A DNA stretch of 64,000 nt from CAWEFA01 sp963851385. GTDB taxonomy: Bacteria; Bacteroidota; Bacteroidia; Bacteroidales; DTGW01. The stretch spans positions 62,001-126,000 of the forward strand of contig CAWKPE010000021.1 of NCBI GenBank assembly GCA_963851385.1. The letters are read 5' to 3'. The notes beneath the pieces are model-generated. The model did not search any database. It was not told where the DNA came from and saw only the letters and a program-made list of their open reading frames with translations. Numbering within the stretch: the stretch's first letter is position 1; the number at the start of each line of letters is the position of its first letter. The position numbers were made by a program, and so were the translations under genes. Below, piece after piece: positions 19,478-28,851 of this stretch.

Positions 19478-19755
19478 TAATAATATTTTTTCCAAATTAA
19501 ATTTCAAAAAATATACCGTTCTGAATTTAAATTTTTAATATAACGTCAGAAATTGTGTTTTTGACTTCTAACTCTATAGTTTTAACCTTTTTTAACTGCC
19601 ACGGATTGTTTTGTTAAGGAACCTTAAATTATGACGACAGAAAATCGGACATTGTTTCATGTCATGAGTACAGATTTTTATTAATTTTGAAATCAGACAG
19701 CTTAAAGTTTAAAGTTCAAAGTTTAAAGTTTCAGTCAAGTTATAATTTTTGAAAA

Positions 19756-21002
19756 ATGAAGTACAAGGCAATTATCAGGGAAAATTTGAGAATTTCATTA
19801 AGATCCATAAGAATTAATTTATTAAGAACAATTCTGACAGTTCTTATAATTGCATTCGGTATTATGGCGCTTGTTGGAATTTTAACTGCAATTGATTCGA
19901 TTAAAAATTCTTTAAACAAACAATTTTCATTAATGGGTTCCAGTTCATTCGCTATTGAAAGCAAAAGTATAGAAGTTCAAAGAGGAGACAGGCATGCGCG
20001 CGCTGTCAATTATGCCCAAATATCATATGAACAGGCACAAGAGTTTAAGAAGCGTTTTACATTTCCATCTATTGTTGCAATATCAACGAATGTAACAGGA
20101 GCTGGAACGGTAAAATATAAATCAATAAAGACCAATCCTAATATTAATGTCTGGGGTGTTGATGAGAACGATATTTATACTTCAGGAAAAATTATCAAAT
20201 CCGGCAGAAATTTTATGACCGATGATTTAAAATTAAATAAACATACGGTCATTATAGGATCTGAAGTTGCAAATTACTTATTTAAAAATAATGAAGATCC
20301 CTTAGATAAAGTAATTTCGATAGGAGAAGGTAAATACAAAATAATCGGGGTTTTAAAAGAAAAAGGTGCCAGTTTGGGAGGATGGGACAGGATTTGCCTG
20401 TTGCCGATTACAAATGTAAGACAATATTTTTCAATGCCCAACCGGACGTACAGGATTAACATAATGCCACTCAATTCACAACTATTAGATATATCAATAA
20501 GTGAAGCTGAAGGACTTTTCAGGACAATCAGAAGATTAAAAGCACAGGATGAAAATGATTTTAATATTGAAAAAAGTGATGTTTTAGTTGAAATGTTAAT
20601 TAATAATACTAGAATACGTTACAATAGCTGCAACCATAATTGGCATAATTACTTTATTTGGAGCAGCAATAGGATTGATGAATATTATGCTAGTATCGGT
20701 AACAGAAAGAACTACGGAAATTGGTATACGTAAAGCATTAGGAGCAAAGACAAATATCATAAAACTGCAATTTCTTTTTGAATCTGTATTAATTGGGCAA
20801 TTGGGAGGAGCACTTGGTATTTTTCTTGGCATATTAATAGGTAATATGGTATCGCTGGTATTTGGAGGTGGTTTTATTATACCATGGGATATGGATAGTA
20901 ATTGGAGTGATTTTATGTTTTATTGTCGGAGTAGTTGCAGGCTATGTTCCAGCTAAGAAAGCAGCGAGCGTCGATCCGATTATTTCTTTGCGATATGAAT
21001 GA
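19756..21002 (+). CDS. MacB/FtsX-type ABC transporter permease, two frame breaks
   Basis: A permease of the MacB/LolC-E class. It has an N-terminal transmembrane helix (LTVLIIAFGIMALVGILT), a large periplasmic MacB_PCD region and three C-terminal helices forming FtsX. The conserved MLVSVTERTTEIGIRKALGA block is intact. Breaks near 20620 (before VTIAATIIG) and near 20893 (before WIVIGVILCFIVG) must be bridged to reach the normal end PAKKAASVDPIISLRYE. No ATPase gene is adjacent. The likely role is export of lipoproteins, peptides or drugs, but the substrate is unknown. Confidence 0.83.
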
Positions 21003-21046
21003 AATAATGAATATTTTATATATTTGTATCAAACTAAAGTTCAGTT

Positions 21047-21422
21047 ATGTTGGATCTACATATTGACAAATCGGCCAATACTCCAAAGATTGATTTTCAA
21101 AATGAAGAAGGCTTGCTACAGTTTGAAGGTCGTTCAATACCCGAAAATCCTAATGATTTTTATAAGCCCATATTTCAATGGGTGGAGGAATATTTCAAAC
21201 AACCTCAGAAAACTAACTACTATTGTAATAAAACTCGAATACATCAATAGTGGTTCTTCAAAGTCGTTGCTGGAATTTTTCAGGTTTATTAAAGAACAAC
21301 ATGTAAGTGGCAACAAATGCCTGGTAAGATGGTATTCAGAAGAAGATGATGAATCTGTACAGGAATTGGGAGAACATTACCAGTTTACGCTTAAAATTCC
21401 ATTTGAATTTGTGCATTATTAA
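21047..21422 (+). CDS. siaC: SiaC-family regulatory phosphoprotein (DUF1987), one frame break
   Basis: A small protein of the DUF1987/SiaC family. In Pseudomonas, SiaC is phosphorylated by SiaB and dephosphorylated by SiaD/SiaA-type partners to control c-di-GMP. The first part reads FEGRSIPENPNDFYKPIF. After a break near 21218 the second part reads KLEYINSGSSKSLLEFF and CLVRWYSEEDDESVQELGE, both typical. The ATG at 21047 gives about 124 residues in total. No sia kinase or phosphatase gene is adjacent. It ends just before a bidirectional terminator shared with gapA. Confidence 0.8.
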
Positions 21423-21425
21423 AAT

Positions 21426-21454
21426 AAAAAACCCCGCATATCACGGGGTTTTTT
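21426..21454. terminator. Bidirectional intrinsic terminator between siaC and gapA
   Basis: An 11-bp stem AAAAAACCCCG/CGGGGTTTTTT with loop CATATCA. A-run and T-run flank both sides, so it serves the two convergent genes. Confidence 0.9.
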
Positions 21455-21473
21455 GCTGTTTATATGTAAGGAA

Positions 21474-22481
21474 TTATTTTACTGTATTAATATAAGCAAT
21501 CATATCGAGAAGTTTGCTTGAATAACCCCATTCATTGTCGTACCATGAAACGACTTTTACAAAATTGGGATTAAGCATTATACCAGCTTTTGCATCAAAA
21601 ATTGAAGTACGTGCATCACCAATGAAATCGCTAGATACCACGTCATCTTCAGTATAGCCGAGAATACCTTTCAAATCTCCTTCAGAAGCTTTTTTCATAG
21701 CAGTTTTTATAGCTTCATAATCTGTAGCTTTTTCGAGACGGCAGGTAAGGTCAACAACAGAAACATCCAAAGTTGGAACGCGGAAAGACATACCAGTTAA
21801 TTTACCTTTCAATTCGGGGATAACTTTGGTAACAGCTTTTGCAGCACCGGTAGAAGAAGGGATTATGTTACCAGAAGCGGCACGTCCACCTCTCCAGTCT
21901 TTAGCTGAAGGACCATCTACAGTTTTTTGAGTTGCCGTAGTAGCATGTACGGTAGTCATTAAACCTTCGACCATTACAAAATTATCATGGAGTACTTTGG
22001 TAATTGGGGCCAAACAGTTGGTAGTACATGAAGCGCAAGAAAAGATGTCCATTTCCTTTTTATAGTATTTATGATTAACACCATAAACAAACATAGGAGT
22101 TTCATCTTTAGAAGGTGCAGACAGTACAACTTTTTTAGCACCGGCTTTCAAATGAGCTTCTGCTTTTGCTTTATCAAGGAATAAACCAGTTGATTCAATA
22201 ACATATTCAGCACCCACCTCGTTCCATTTAAGGTTAGCAGGATCCTTTTCAGCTGTAACGCGAATTGAATTTCCATTAACAATAAGTTTACCGTTTTTAA
22301 CCTCTACTGAGCCTTTAAACTGGCCGTGAATAGAGTCATAACGAAGCATATAAGCCATGTAGTCAACTTCGAGAATATCATTGATACCTACAACTTCAAT
22401 GTCGTTTCTTAATTGTGCAGCCCTGAAAGCAAGGCGTCCAATTCTTCCGAAACCATTAATACCAATTTTAATTTTTGACAT
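21474..22481 (-). CDS. gapA: Glyceraldehyde-3-phosphate dehydrogenase, type I
   Basis: A central glycolytic enzyme that oxidises glyceraldehyde 3-phosphate with NAD. It has the N-terminal NGFGRIGRLAFR nucleotide-binding motif and ASCTTNCLAP with catalytic Cys near residue 152. SWYDNEWGYSSKLLDM is at the C-terminus. The 335 residues are the usual length. A strong Bacteroidota promoter lies 48 bases upstream, and the gene is transcribed alone. Confidence 0.98.
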   Translation of the reverse strand: MSKIKIGINGFGRIGRLAFRAAQLRNDIEVVGINDILEVDYMAYMLRYDSIHGQFKGSVEVKNGKLIVNGNSIRVTAEKDPANLKWNEVGAEYVIESTGLFLDKAKAEAHLKAGAKKVVLSAPSKDETPMFVYGVNHKYYKKEMDIFSCASCTTNCLAPITKVLHDNFVMVEGLMTTVHATTATQKTVDGPSAKDWRGGRAASGNIIPSSTGAAKAVTKVIPELKGKLTGMSFRVPTLDVSVVDLTCRLEKATDYEAIKTAMKKASEGDLKGILGYTEDDVVSSDFIGDARTSIFDAKAGIMLNPNFVKVVSWYDNEWGYSSKLLDMIAYINTVK

Positions 22482-22528
22482 AATTCAATTTATTTATTTT
22501 GTTTATTATAACTTTTTTAAAAGAGATG

Positions 22529-22558
22529 CAAATTTAGCTATTATTATAAAAACATCAA
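22529..22558 (-). promoter_or_regulatory. Bacteroidota-type promoter of gapA (TTG-N19-TAAATTTG)
   Basis: On the minus strand, TTG at 22558-22556 is followed by 19 bases and then TAAATTTG at 22536-22529. This matches the Bacteroidota sigma-ABfr consensus TTG-N19-21-TAnnTTTG. The transcript would start about 40 bases before the gapA ATG. It is the clearest promoter seen in the window. Confidence 0.72.
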
Positions 22559-22852
22559 AACGAAATTAAGGCAAAAGAAAATTGAACCGGAAACAAAAGA
22601 ATGAAGACAATGACCATATAACAGAAAACTAATAAGGATATTTAAAAAATTTAATAAGTGGCAGCAAGCATTTACATAAAGCAATTGCAGTCCGTTGTTA
22701 TAAACCATTATCTTATGGTTTTTTCATAGTTAAAAAAAATAGTATTTGTTTAATATTATTTGAAAAATTTTGCATTTTTGATATTTTGAAATTATACTTT
22801 TATAGATAATATTTATTACTCACTTATTGAATTCGAAAATTATAAGCTGTTT
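22559..22852. other. Intergenic DNA between gapA and the T9SS-cargo gene
   Basis: About 290 very AT-rich bases upstream of both divergent genes. I found no ORF with a good start, no RNA gene and no strong hairpin. The TTTTGATATTTTGAAATTATAC stretch near 22777 may belong to the promoter of the plus-strand cluster but does not fit TAnnTTTG. Confidence 0.4.
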
Positions 22853-25126
22853 ATGAATTTGTTAGATAACACATTAATTAAAATTCAAAATGTTTTACGT
22901 TTCTTGGTATATTTAGTTATTTTTAATACTTCAATTGTATATTCTCAACCCAAACTATATGAAGTTCGCAGGTATTTCGATTCATTGTCATTTAGCAAAT
23001 TTAGTGCGGATAAATACGGGATTTGGGCAATTTCAGGTGACAGTAATAAAGTCTTTCGATTTACTTTCTCTAATAACCAGCTAAAAGAATATCCTCAACT
23101 TAACGCAGCCACATCCAAAAAATTCACTTGTATTCTAACAAAAGGTACTGATAAGGTTTTTGTAGGAACTGCTGGTGATTATCTTTTGCAGTTGAACGAT
23201 AGCATTGTTACAAAAATTAATTCGGCTAACGGCATTTTAAATGGAAATATCAATTCGATGTTTGGGGACGATAACTATACGATTATGGGCACAGACAAAG
23301 GTGCTTTTAGTAGCAGTAACAATATGAGTTTTATCAAATCTTATGATTCAATAACATATATTCTTAATGACAGTCTAAATAGTTATTCATTTTTTGAATC
23401 TAATGCGCTCTCTTATATTATCGGGAATAAAAGAATTTATGATCCAATTTATAATTCTGATTTCACTTTGTACTATAATGATGATCGTTCATATTATGCT
23501 ACTTTAATTCATTTGGATACTGGCGAAATCCCCAGAAGCATTACCATTGATCATGAGGGATACTCATATATTTATTTAGCTTCCAATAAAGGGATCAGGT
23601 TTTATTATGGAGAAACTTATAATTTATATAGAACCAATGTTAAAGACACTCCAGCTTTTAAAGTTTTATATTTAAAATTTCCTTATTTTATTGCAGCATC
23701 AAAATCTGGTGTGGATATAGTTTATGCATCCTGGGATTCTATTTCTGTAACACCTCTAATTAAAGACACTGCTGCATATGATATGAGTAATTATTCTAGT
23801 GAACGTTTGCTATGGATTGCCACCAGCAAAGGATTAATTTTAATGTCAGATATGAGCAAACCTTTTATTACATCTTATAGTTTTACGTACCCTGATACAA
23901 TATTACTTTGCAATTCCGATGTAGCTCCATTATCAATCTCAGGATATACAAAATTTGACTCTATTATTTGGTACAGGAATAATAGTTTAGCTGGCTTCCC
24001 CGATACAAATTTGGTCTATATAGACCAACCCGGGCTATATTATGCAGTAGTGTATAATCAAATACTTCAAACAAGGGATACTACAAATAAAATTAGAGTT
24101 CTTGAAGATTTTATACCACCTTATAATTTCTATTACAACGGCAATGGATTTACTCCTAATGGCTTTGATACAATTAAGGTTTGTAAAGATTATTCAACAT
24201 CATTTTTATTTTCTAGTTATTATACCAACACCAACTTTCAATGGTTAAAAAGTGGAGTCCCTTTTGGAACCATTAATCCGACTTATATTTATTTCACTTC
24301 TCCGGGTTATTATTCTGTATCTGTTACCAATTGCAATAATTTCACTCATGAAACACCAGGATTTTGGGTCGATACTGTTGATTTTCCTTATTTTAATTTT
24401 AACCTTGCAAGTCCGCAAACGATATGTGGAAACGGATCAATTAATCTTATAGTTAATACAAATGCCACCTCTTTTTATGCCAGTGGCCCTCTTTTTTATT
24501 CTGATCAAAAAAATATGTCTATTTCAAATCCAGGGTATTATACTTTTTATTACGGATACCAAAATATTTCAGGTTGTGATCAATCAACTGATTTTACTTT
24601 TAACGCAGTACCTTTATCTTATGTAATTGTCGAAAATACAGGCGATGCTTTGAAGGCAAATTCAAGTATCAGGAACTCCAACGGAGAGGTTGTGTTGCAT
24701 TCAAAGATTAACAGTTACCAGTGGTATTTGAATGATACAATTATACCTAATGCCATTGATTCTATAATAAGACCTATGAGTGTTGGGTACTATAAAGTAA
24801 ATGTAATTGATAATCATGGTTGCTCAAGTTTTTCACAACCTTATAAAATTACAAACGTTGATATTCAAAATTCCACTTATAATCAATTTCAGGTATTTCC
24901 TAACCCTACAAAAGGTCATATTACAATAATTATTAATAAAGCACCATTAGCTAATACAATAATAATTTATAATCTTCTTGGTGAAAAAACCAAAGTGATT
25001 GAGAATATAAATAAGCAAATTATAAATATTGATATTGGTGATTTCCCGGATGGGGTTTATAAAATATTATTAATTTCCAATATTCATTCTTTATCTTCTA
25101 AAACTATAGTTAAACATGGAAATTAA
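22853..25126 (+). CDS. Secreted protein with C-terminal type IX secretion sorting domain
   Basis: A 757-residue secreted protein. The signal peptide region (VLRFLVYLVIFNTSIVYSQ) is at the N-terminus. Residues about 30-340 look like a seven- or eight-bladed propeller of weak repeats (GIWAISGDSNKVFRFT, KVFVGTAGDYLLQL, IYLASNKGIRFYYGE, LLWIATSKGLILM). Ig-like or PKD-like segments follow. The last 75 residues form a T9SS type A sorting domain (FQVFPNPTKGHITI, IYNLLGEKTKVI, FPDGVYKILLIS). Export across the outer membrane by PorSS is predicted; function is unknown. It overlaps the next gene by 11 bases. Confidence 0.85.
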   Translation: MNLLDNTLIKIQNVLRFLVYLVIFNTSIVYSQPKLYEVRRYFDSLSFSKFSADKYGIWAISGDSNKVFRFTFSNNQLKEYPQLNAATSKKFTCILTKGTDKVFVGTAGDYLLQLNDSIVTKINSANGILNGNINSMFGDDNYTIMGTDKGAFSSSNNMSFIKSYDSITYILNDSLNSYSFFESNALSYIIGNKRIYDPIYNSDFTLYYNDDRSYYATLIHLDTGEIPRSITIDHEGYSYIYLASNKGIRFYYGETYNLYRTNVKDTPAFKVLYLKFPYFIAASKSGVDIVYASWDSISVTPLIKDTAAYDMSNYSSERLLWIATSKGLILMSDMSKPFITSYSFTYPDTILLCNSDVAPLSISGYTKFDSIIWYRNNSLAGFPDTNLVYIDQPGLYYAVVYNQILQTRDTTNKIRVLEDFIPPYNFYYNGNGFTPNGFDTIKVCKDYSTSFLFSSYYTNTNFQWLKSGVPFGTINPTYIYFTSPGYYSVSVTNCNNFTHETPGFWVDTVDFPYFNFNLASPQTICGNGSINLIVNTNATSFYASGPLFYSDQKNMSISNPGYYTFYYGYQNISGCDQSTDFTFNAVPLSYVIVENTGDALKANSSIRNSNGEVVLHSKINSYQWYLNDTIIPNAIDSIIRPMSVGYYKVNVIDNHGCSSFSQPYKITNVDIQNSTYNQFQVFPNPTKGHITIIINKAPLANTIIIYNLLGEKTKVIENINKQIINIDIGDFPDGVYKILLISNIHSLSSKTIVKHGN

Positions 25127-25976
25127 AAACTTTCGATCAAATATAATTTATACTTTTAAGATAATATTGATTATTTGCATTTCGAATTCATGCGAAAAAG
25201 ATGACATACTTTTTAAAACTAATTCCTCTAATTCTAAAATAACGACAAGTTTCGAATTTAATGTTAAATCGGAATCAGGAGAAATAATAAACGATTATTT
25301 TGTCCACATATTCGTGAATAAATCAGATATAAACAACATCAATCCGTTATACTCAATAGAAGAAAACGAGGAAGCTGAAATTCCTGATGAAATTTTAAGT
25401 AATGGATTTTGGGTAGTTTTTAAAAAGTGGGAAAATGCACCTTCAACTGTATATGAATCTGAACCCATATTTTTAAAGCCAATCATTCCTGATTCTGCTA
25501 TTAAGATTCAATGCAAAGGAATAGAAAATATTATTTTGAAAGAAAGATCCTCGAAATGTTCTCTAGCATCAATATATTTTAATGTTCCTTACTATAAAAT
25601 TACCTCAAATGGTGATGAAGTACCCTGGGACGAAAGTTATAATGACGATGCTTATACAGGTTCGTATCCGGATGTTTATTTTATTCTGGACACAATTTTT
25701 ACCTCAGGATACTATGACTATATTGATTATACAAGAGAATCCATTACATATAATTTTAACAGTGAGATACCAATAACTTTCCCTGTCAATTTAACTCTTT
25801 CAGTTTATGATTTTGATTTTTTTACATCTCCTGATGATCTTATGCTTTCAACAAGTTTTCATATAAATAATCCAAATTTAGATAATTCATTTCAAGATGG
25901 TTCATATTTTAAAACTTATGGATATTTATCTAATGATTATTATCACAATGCAGAATTGTTTCTTAGGTTCTACTAA
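25116..25976 (+). CDS. Predicted lipoprotein of unknown function
   Basis: A 286-residue protein with a lipobox-like N-terminus (IILIICISNSCEKDD), so it is probably lipid-anchored. The rest is beta-rich and acidic. SIEENEEAEIPDEI and late motifs with many Asp/Tyr (PWDESYNDDAYTGSYPD) could bind calcium. I recognise no family. It starts inside the end of the T9SS-cargo gene and ends 10 bases before the barrel gene, so it is translated from the same transcript. Confidence 0.7.
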   Translation: MEIKNFRSNIIYTFKIILIICISNSCEKDDILFKTNSSNSKITTSFEFNVKSESGEIINDYFVHIFVNKSDINNINPLYSIEENEEAEIPDEILSNGFWVVFKKWENAPSTVYESEPIFLKPIIPDSAIKIQCKGIENIILKERSSKCSLASIYFNVPYYKITSNGDEVPWDESYNDDAYTGSYPDVYFILDTIFTSGYYDYIDYTRESITYNFNSEIPITFPVNLTLSVYDFDFFTSPDDLMLSTSFHINNPNLDNSFQDGSYFKTYGYLSNDYYHNAELFLRFY

Positions 25977-25986
25977 ACTTTTATAA

Positions 25987-26703
25987 ATGAAGAAGAGAGC
26001 AATTTTTATTTTATTAATTCATTTGAACCTGATAATAATTCATGGACAAAACTTGAAATGGCAGAACATTATGGTTTATGGAAATTATGGAATTCCAGTA
26101 GGCTTGACACAATATTCTAATTCTGATTATTCCGATAATAAGGCTGCGTTATTCTCCAATATGAAATATTATCTTTCAATGGGTGCCGATTTGACAATAG
26201 GATATGGTAATAGATGGGGCTTTGGATTAAGTATAAATTATGGTTCATTCGGAAATTGGACAAATGATAAATCAACTCGTTTTAAAGAGTCTAAACTTAC
26301 AAACCTAGATATAGGTCCTTTAATTACCTTTAATCTAAGTACCGCTAACCAAAATAGAATTTCAAGGTTGATATTTAGTCCGTTATTTACTAATATGAAA
26401 TTAGTTAATCCTAATGATAATTATGAAATTTTGGTTTCATCTTCAAAAGAAGGCTTAGCTATGAATGAGGAAGTGAATGTACCGGAAACTTTTCAAAGGG
26501 AAAACTTATGGTCACCTGGTATCTATTTAGGAGAGGAAACAATTTTTCTTCTGGACGAAAGATTTTTATTTTTCTTTCGTTTGGGGTTAAAAACTAATTA
26601 TGCAAAATCAAATGCTTTTCCGGATAAATTTCTTTTAAATCCTAATATTAGCGTTGGGTGGGGCTTGAATCTTACAAGGGACAAATGGTTCTTTCTAAAA
26701 TAA
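25987..26703 (+). CDS. Predicted outer-membrane beta-barrel protein
   Basis: A 238-residue protein with a signal peptide ending HLNLIIIHGQ. Regularly spaced amphipathic strands follow: MGADLTIGYGNRWGFGLSINYGSFG, FNLSTANQNR and FFFRLGLKTNYAKS. The size fits an 8- to 10-strand barrel. It sits between a predicted lipoprotein and a WD40 protein with gaps of 8-10 bases. It may anchor or export partners from the same operon, which is inference from context. Confidence 0.65.
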   Translation: MKKRAIFILLIHLNLIIIHGQNLKWQNIMVYGNYGIPVGLTQYSNSDYSDNKAALFSNMKYYLSMGADLTIGYGNRWGFGLSINYGSFGNWTNDKSTRFKESKLTNLDIGPLITFNLSTANQNRISRLIFSPLFTNMKLVNPNDNYEILVSSSKEGLAMNEEVNVPETFQRENLWSPGIYLGEETIFLLDERFLFFFRLGLKTNYAKSNAFPDKFLLNPNISVGWGLNLTRDKWFFLK

Positions 26704-26711
26704 TTTAAGAT

Positions 26712-27659
26712 ATGAGATTTATAGGTACAATAGTATTAATATTATTAATGATTCAGTTTTCTTTGGCACAGAAGACAATAATATGGGAAAACAAGAAAGT
26801 TACAGATTTTGAATATTCCCCAGATAGTTCTCTTATTTATGCAGCTTTAGAAAAAACAATTTCTGCATATAATTTTACTACAAAAAAAATAGTTAACAAT
26901 ATTAATATTGGAGTTGATATTTATAAACTTGACTTGTCAAAAGACTCAAATAAATTAGCCATAGCTTTATCTGACAGTACAATCTTGGTTTATAATACAA
27001 CCAATAATTCTGTTTTATTCAAAATAAAAAATCTAAATTCGATTGCAAATATTATTAAGTTTTCGACCTATGGAAATTATTTGCTGGCAGGCCTAAGAAA
27101 TGGTTTTTTGGCTGTCATTGATGCGTATAATGGAGCTGTTGTAAAAAAAGTCCCAGCACATACTGGTGAAGTTACAGGTATTGCATTATGTGATAACCTT
27201 AAAATGTTTGCTACTTGCGGTAGCGATGGCAATGTTTGTATTTGGGATTTGCTTGATTATTCATTATTGTCTGTAGAACATTCACATTCCAATTGGGCTA
27301 GAAATATTGTTTTTAAGGATGACGGTTCAAATTTATATTCCTGCGGTGATGATGGGAAAGTAATATCTTATTTGACGAACGCAAGAATTATTAGAACTAA
27401 AGAATGCATATCGAGTAATACTTTTCCTCAATGGATTCTTGGAATCGATTATAAAAATAAAAATGCTGTGGCTTTTAGTTCACTCTCAGGTAAAATAAAA
27501 ATTTTACTTAATTATGAAATAACCTGTACGTACAACGTTCACTCACATGTCTATAAATTAAAGTTCTTTACTAATAATGACGATCGCTTGATAGTGACTG
27601 TTGCGACTGATAATGGAGTTCAAATTTTAGATGCTAAATATTTTAAATCTAGATTATAA
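26712..27659 (+). CDS. Exported WD40-repeat protein
   Basis: A 315-residue protein with a signal peptide (TIVLILLMIQFSLAQ) followed by WD40-like blades. The clearest ones read GEVTGIALCDNLKMFATCGS-DGNVCIWDLLDY and NIVFKDDGSNLYSCGDDGKVISY, with the GH/WD-type ends partly degraded. A periplasmic or surface scaffold is likely. It closes a tightly spaced four-gene unit that begins with the T9SS cargo protein. WD40 proteins are known partners in PorSS assembly (for example PorE-like), but this one lacks an OmpA-type domain. Confidence 0.78.
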   Translation: MRFIGTIVLILLMIQFSLAQKTIIWENKKVTDFEYSPDSSLIYAALEKTISAYNFTTKKIVNNINIGVDIYKLDLSKDSNKLAIALSDSTILVYNTTNNSVLFKIKNLNSIANIIKFSTYGNYLLAGLRNGFLAVIDAYNGAVVKKVPAHTGEVTGIALCDNLKMFATCGSDGNVCIWDLLDYSLLSVEHSHSNWARNIVFKDDGSNLYSCGDDGKVISYLTNARIIRTKECISSNTFPQWILGIDYKNKNAVAFSSLSGKIKILLNYEITCTYNVHSHVYKLKFFTNNDDRLIVTVATDNGVQILDAKYFKSRL

Positions 27660-27772
27660 CATAAGAAACAATTATTTTACTAGGCAACATATATAAATTA
27701 TTCCAAGAAGAAATGTAAGCTTACTTAATCATCGTTATAGTTTTTTTGTTTTGATAATGAAATTTTCCAAAA

Positions 27773-28780
27773 ATGAAAAAGGTATTTGTTTTACTATGTT
27801 TGATTTCATGTAATAAAATGTCAGCACAGACAGATTTTAGAAGTGGTTACATTATTAATGGCAACGACACTGCATATGGCTTAATTGATTACAGAGGCGG
27901 AATATTAAATCAGGAAAAATGCGTTTTTAGGAAAGATTCAATTTCTGCTGTATTAACTTATTTACCTAACCAGTTAACTTCTTACAGGTTTATTAATAAT
28001 AAATTTTATGTTTCAAAAACTATTAAAACAGATGAAGGTGAAAAATTAATTTTTTTGGAATGTCTAATTAAAGGCAAGGTAACAGTATACTATGCATGGA
28101 TATCAGGAAAGGAAGTATATTTTGTTGAAAAAGATACTAGTTTGAGGGAAATGAACAATGATGAAAAAATGACTGAAGATGAATATGGCACCAAATATAT
28201 TTCAAGATCAAACCAATATAAGGGAATGCTCAGGGCATATTTCAGCGATTGTCCCGAGGTATTTAGAAAAGTAGATCAATTGGAACTAGATAAAAAATCA
28301 TTGATAAAAATCTCAAAAGACTATCACGAACATGTTTGCAAAGATGAAAAATGTATTATATATGAAAAAAGTATGGCCAATGAGCATTTATATTATTGCA
28401 TAGATTTTACATATGATATTATACCGGGTAACTTGAGTGATGATAGATATGTTTCTATGATAGGTCTTGGTTTGCAGAGGAATCTTCCCCAGTTTAATGA
28501 AAATGATTATTGTGAAGCAAATTTTAAATTGGGTTTATTAAACAATACAATATCCTTTTTGTATCTAAATATTTTATATATGCATAAATATGTATCTAAA
28601 AAAATACATCCATTTATTGCAGGAGGTGGTTCATTTATTAATTTTTTACCTTTTCTAAGTTGTCAAACAGGTATTGATATACCGATTAGTAAACAGTTTT
28701 TCTCATTGGCAATTAATTATGATGGTTGGTTTAGTAAAAACTATAGTATTTTTGGACTTTCAACTAATATTTATTTCTGA
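27773..28780 (+). CDS. Exported protein with C-terminal barrel-like half, unknown family
   Basis: A 335-residue protein with a signal peptide (VFVLLCLISCNKMSAQ). The N-terminal half is a mixed soluble region starting FRSGYIINGNDTAYGLIDYRGG. This repeated type of Bacteroidota start is of unknown function. A cysteine cluster HVCKDEKCII lies near residue 184. The C-terminal half has membrane-strand character and ends in phenylalanine (IFGLSTNIYF), as outer-membrane proteins do. It is 113 bases from the WD40 gene, so may be transcribed separately. Confidence 0.6.
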   Translation: MKKVFVLLCLISCNKMSAQTDFRSGYIINGNDTAYGLIDYRGGILNQEKCVFRKDSISAVLTYLPNQLTSYRFINNKFYVSKTIKTDEGEKLIFLECLIKGKVTVYYAWISGKEVYFVEKDTSLREMNNDEKMTEDEYGTKYISRSNQYKGMLRAYFSDCPEVFRKVDQLELDKKSLIKISKDYHEHVCKDEKCIIYEKSMANEHLYYCIDFTYDIIPGNLSDDRYVSMIGLGLQRNLPQFNENDYCEANFKLGLLNNTISFLYLNILYMHKYVSKKIHPFIAGGGSFINFLPFLSCQTGIDIPISKQFFSLAINYDGWFSKNYSIFGLSTNIYF

Positions 28781-28851
28781 TTTACAACTTAGTTATTTGG
28801 TCATTTTAAATAATATAATTTGATTCTTCGAAGCTTAAATTCAATTGAATT

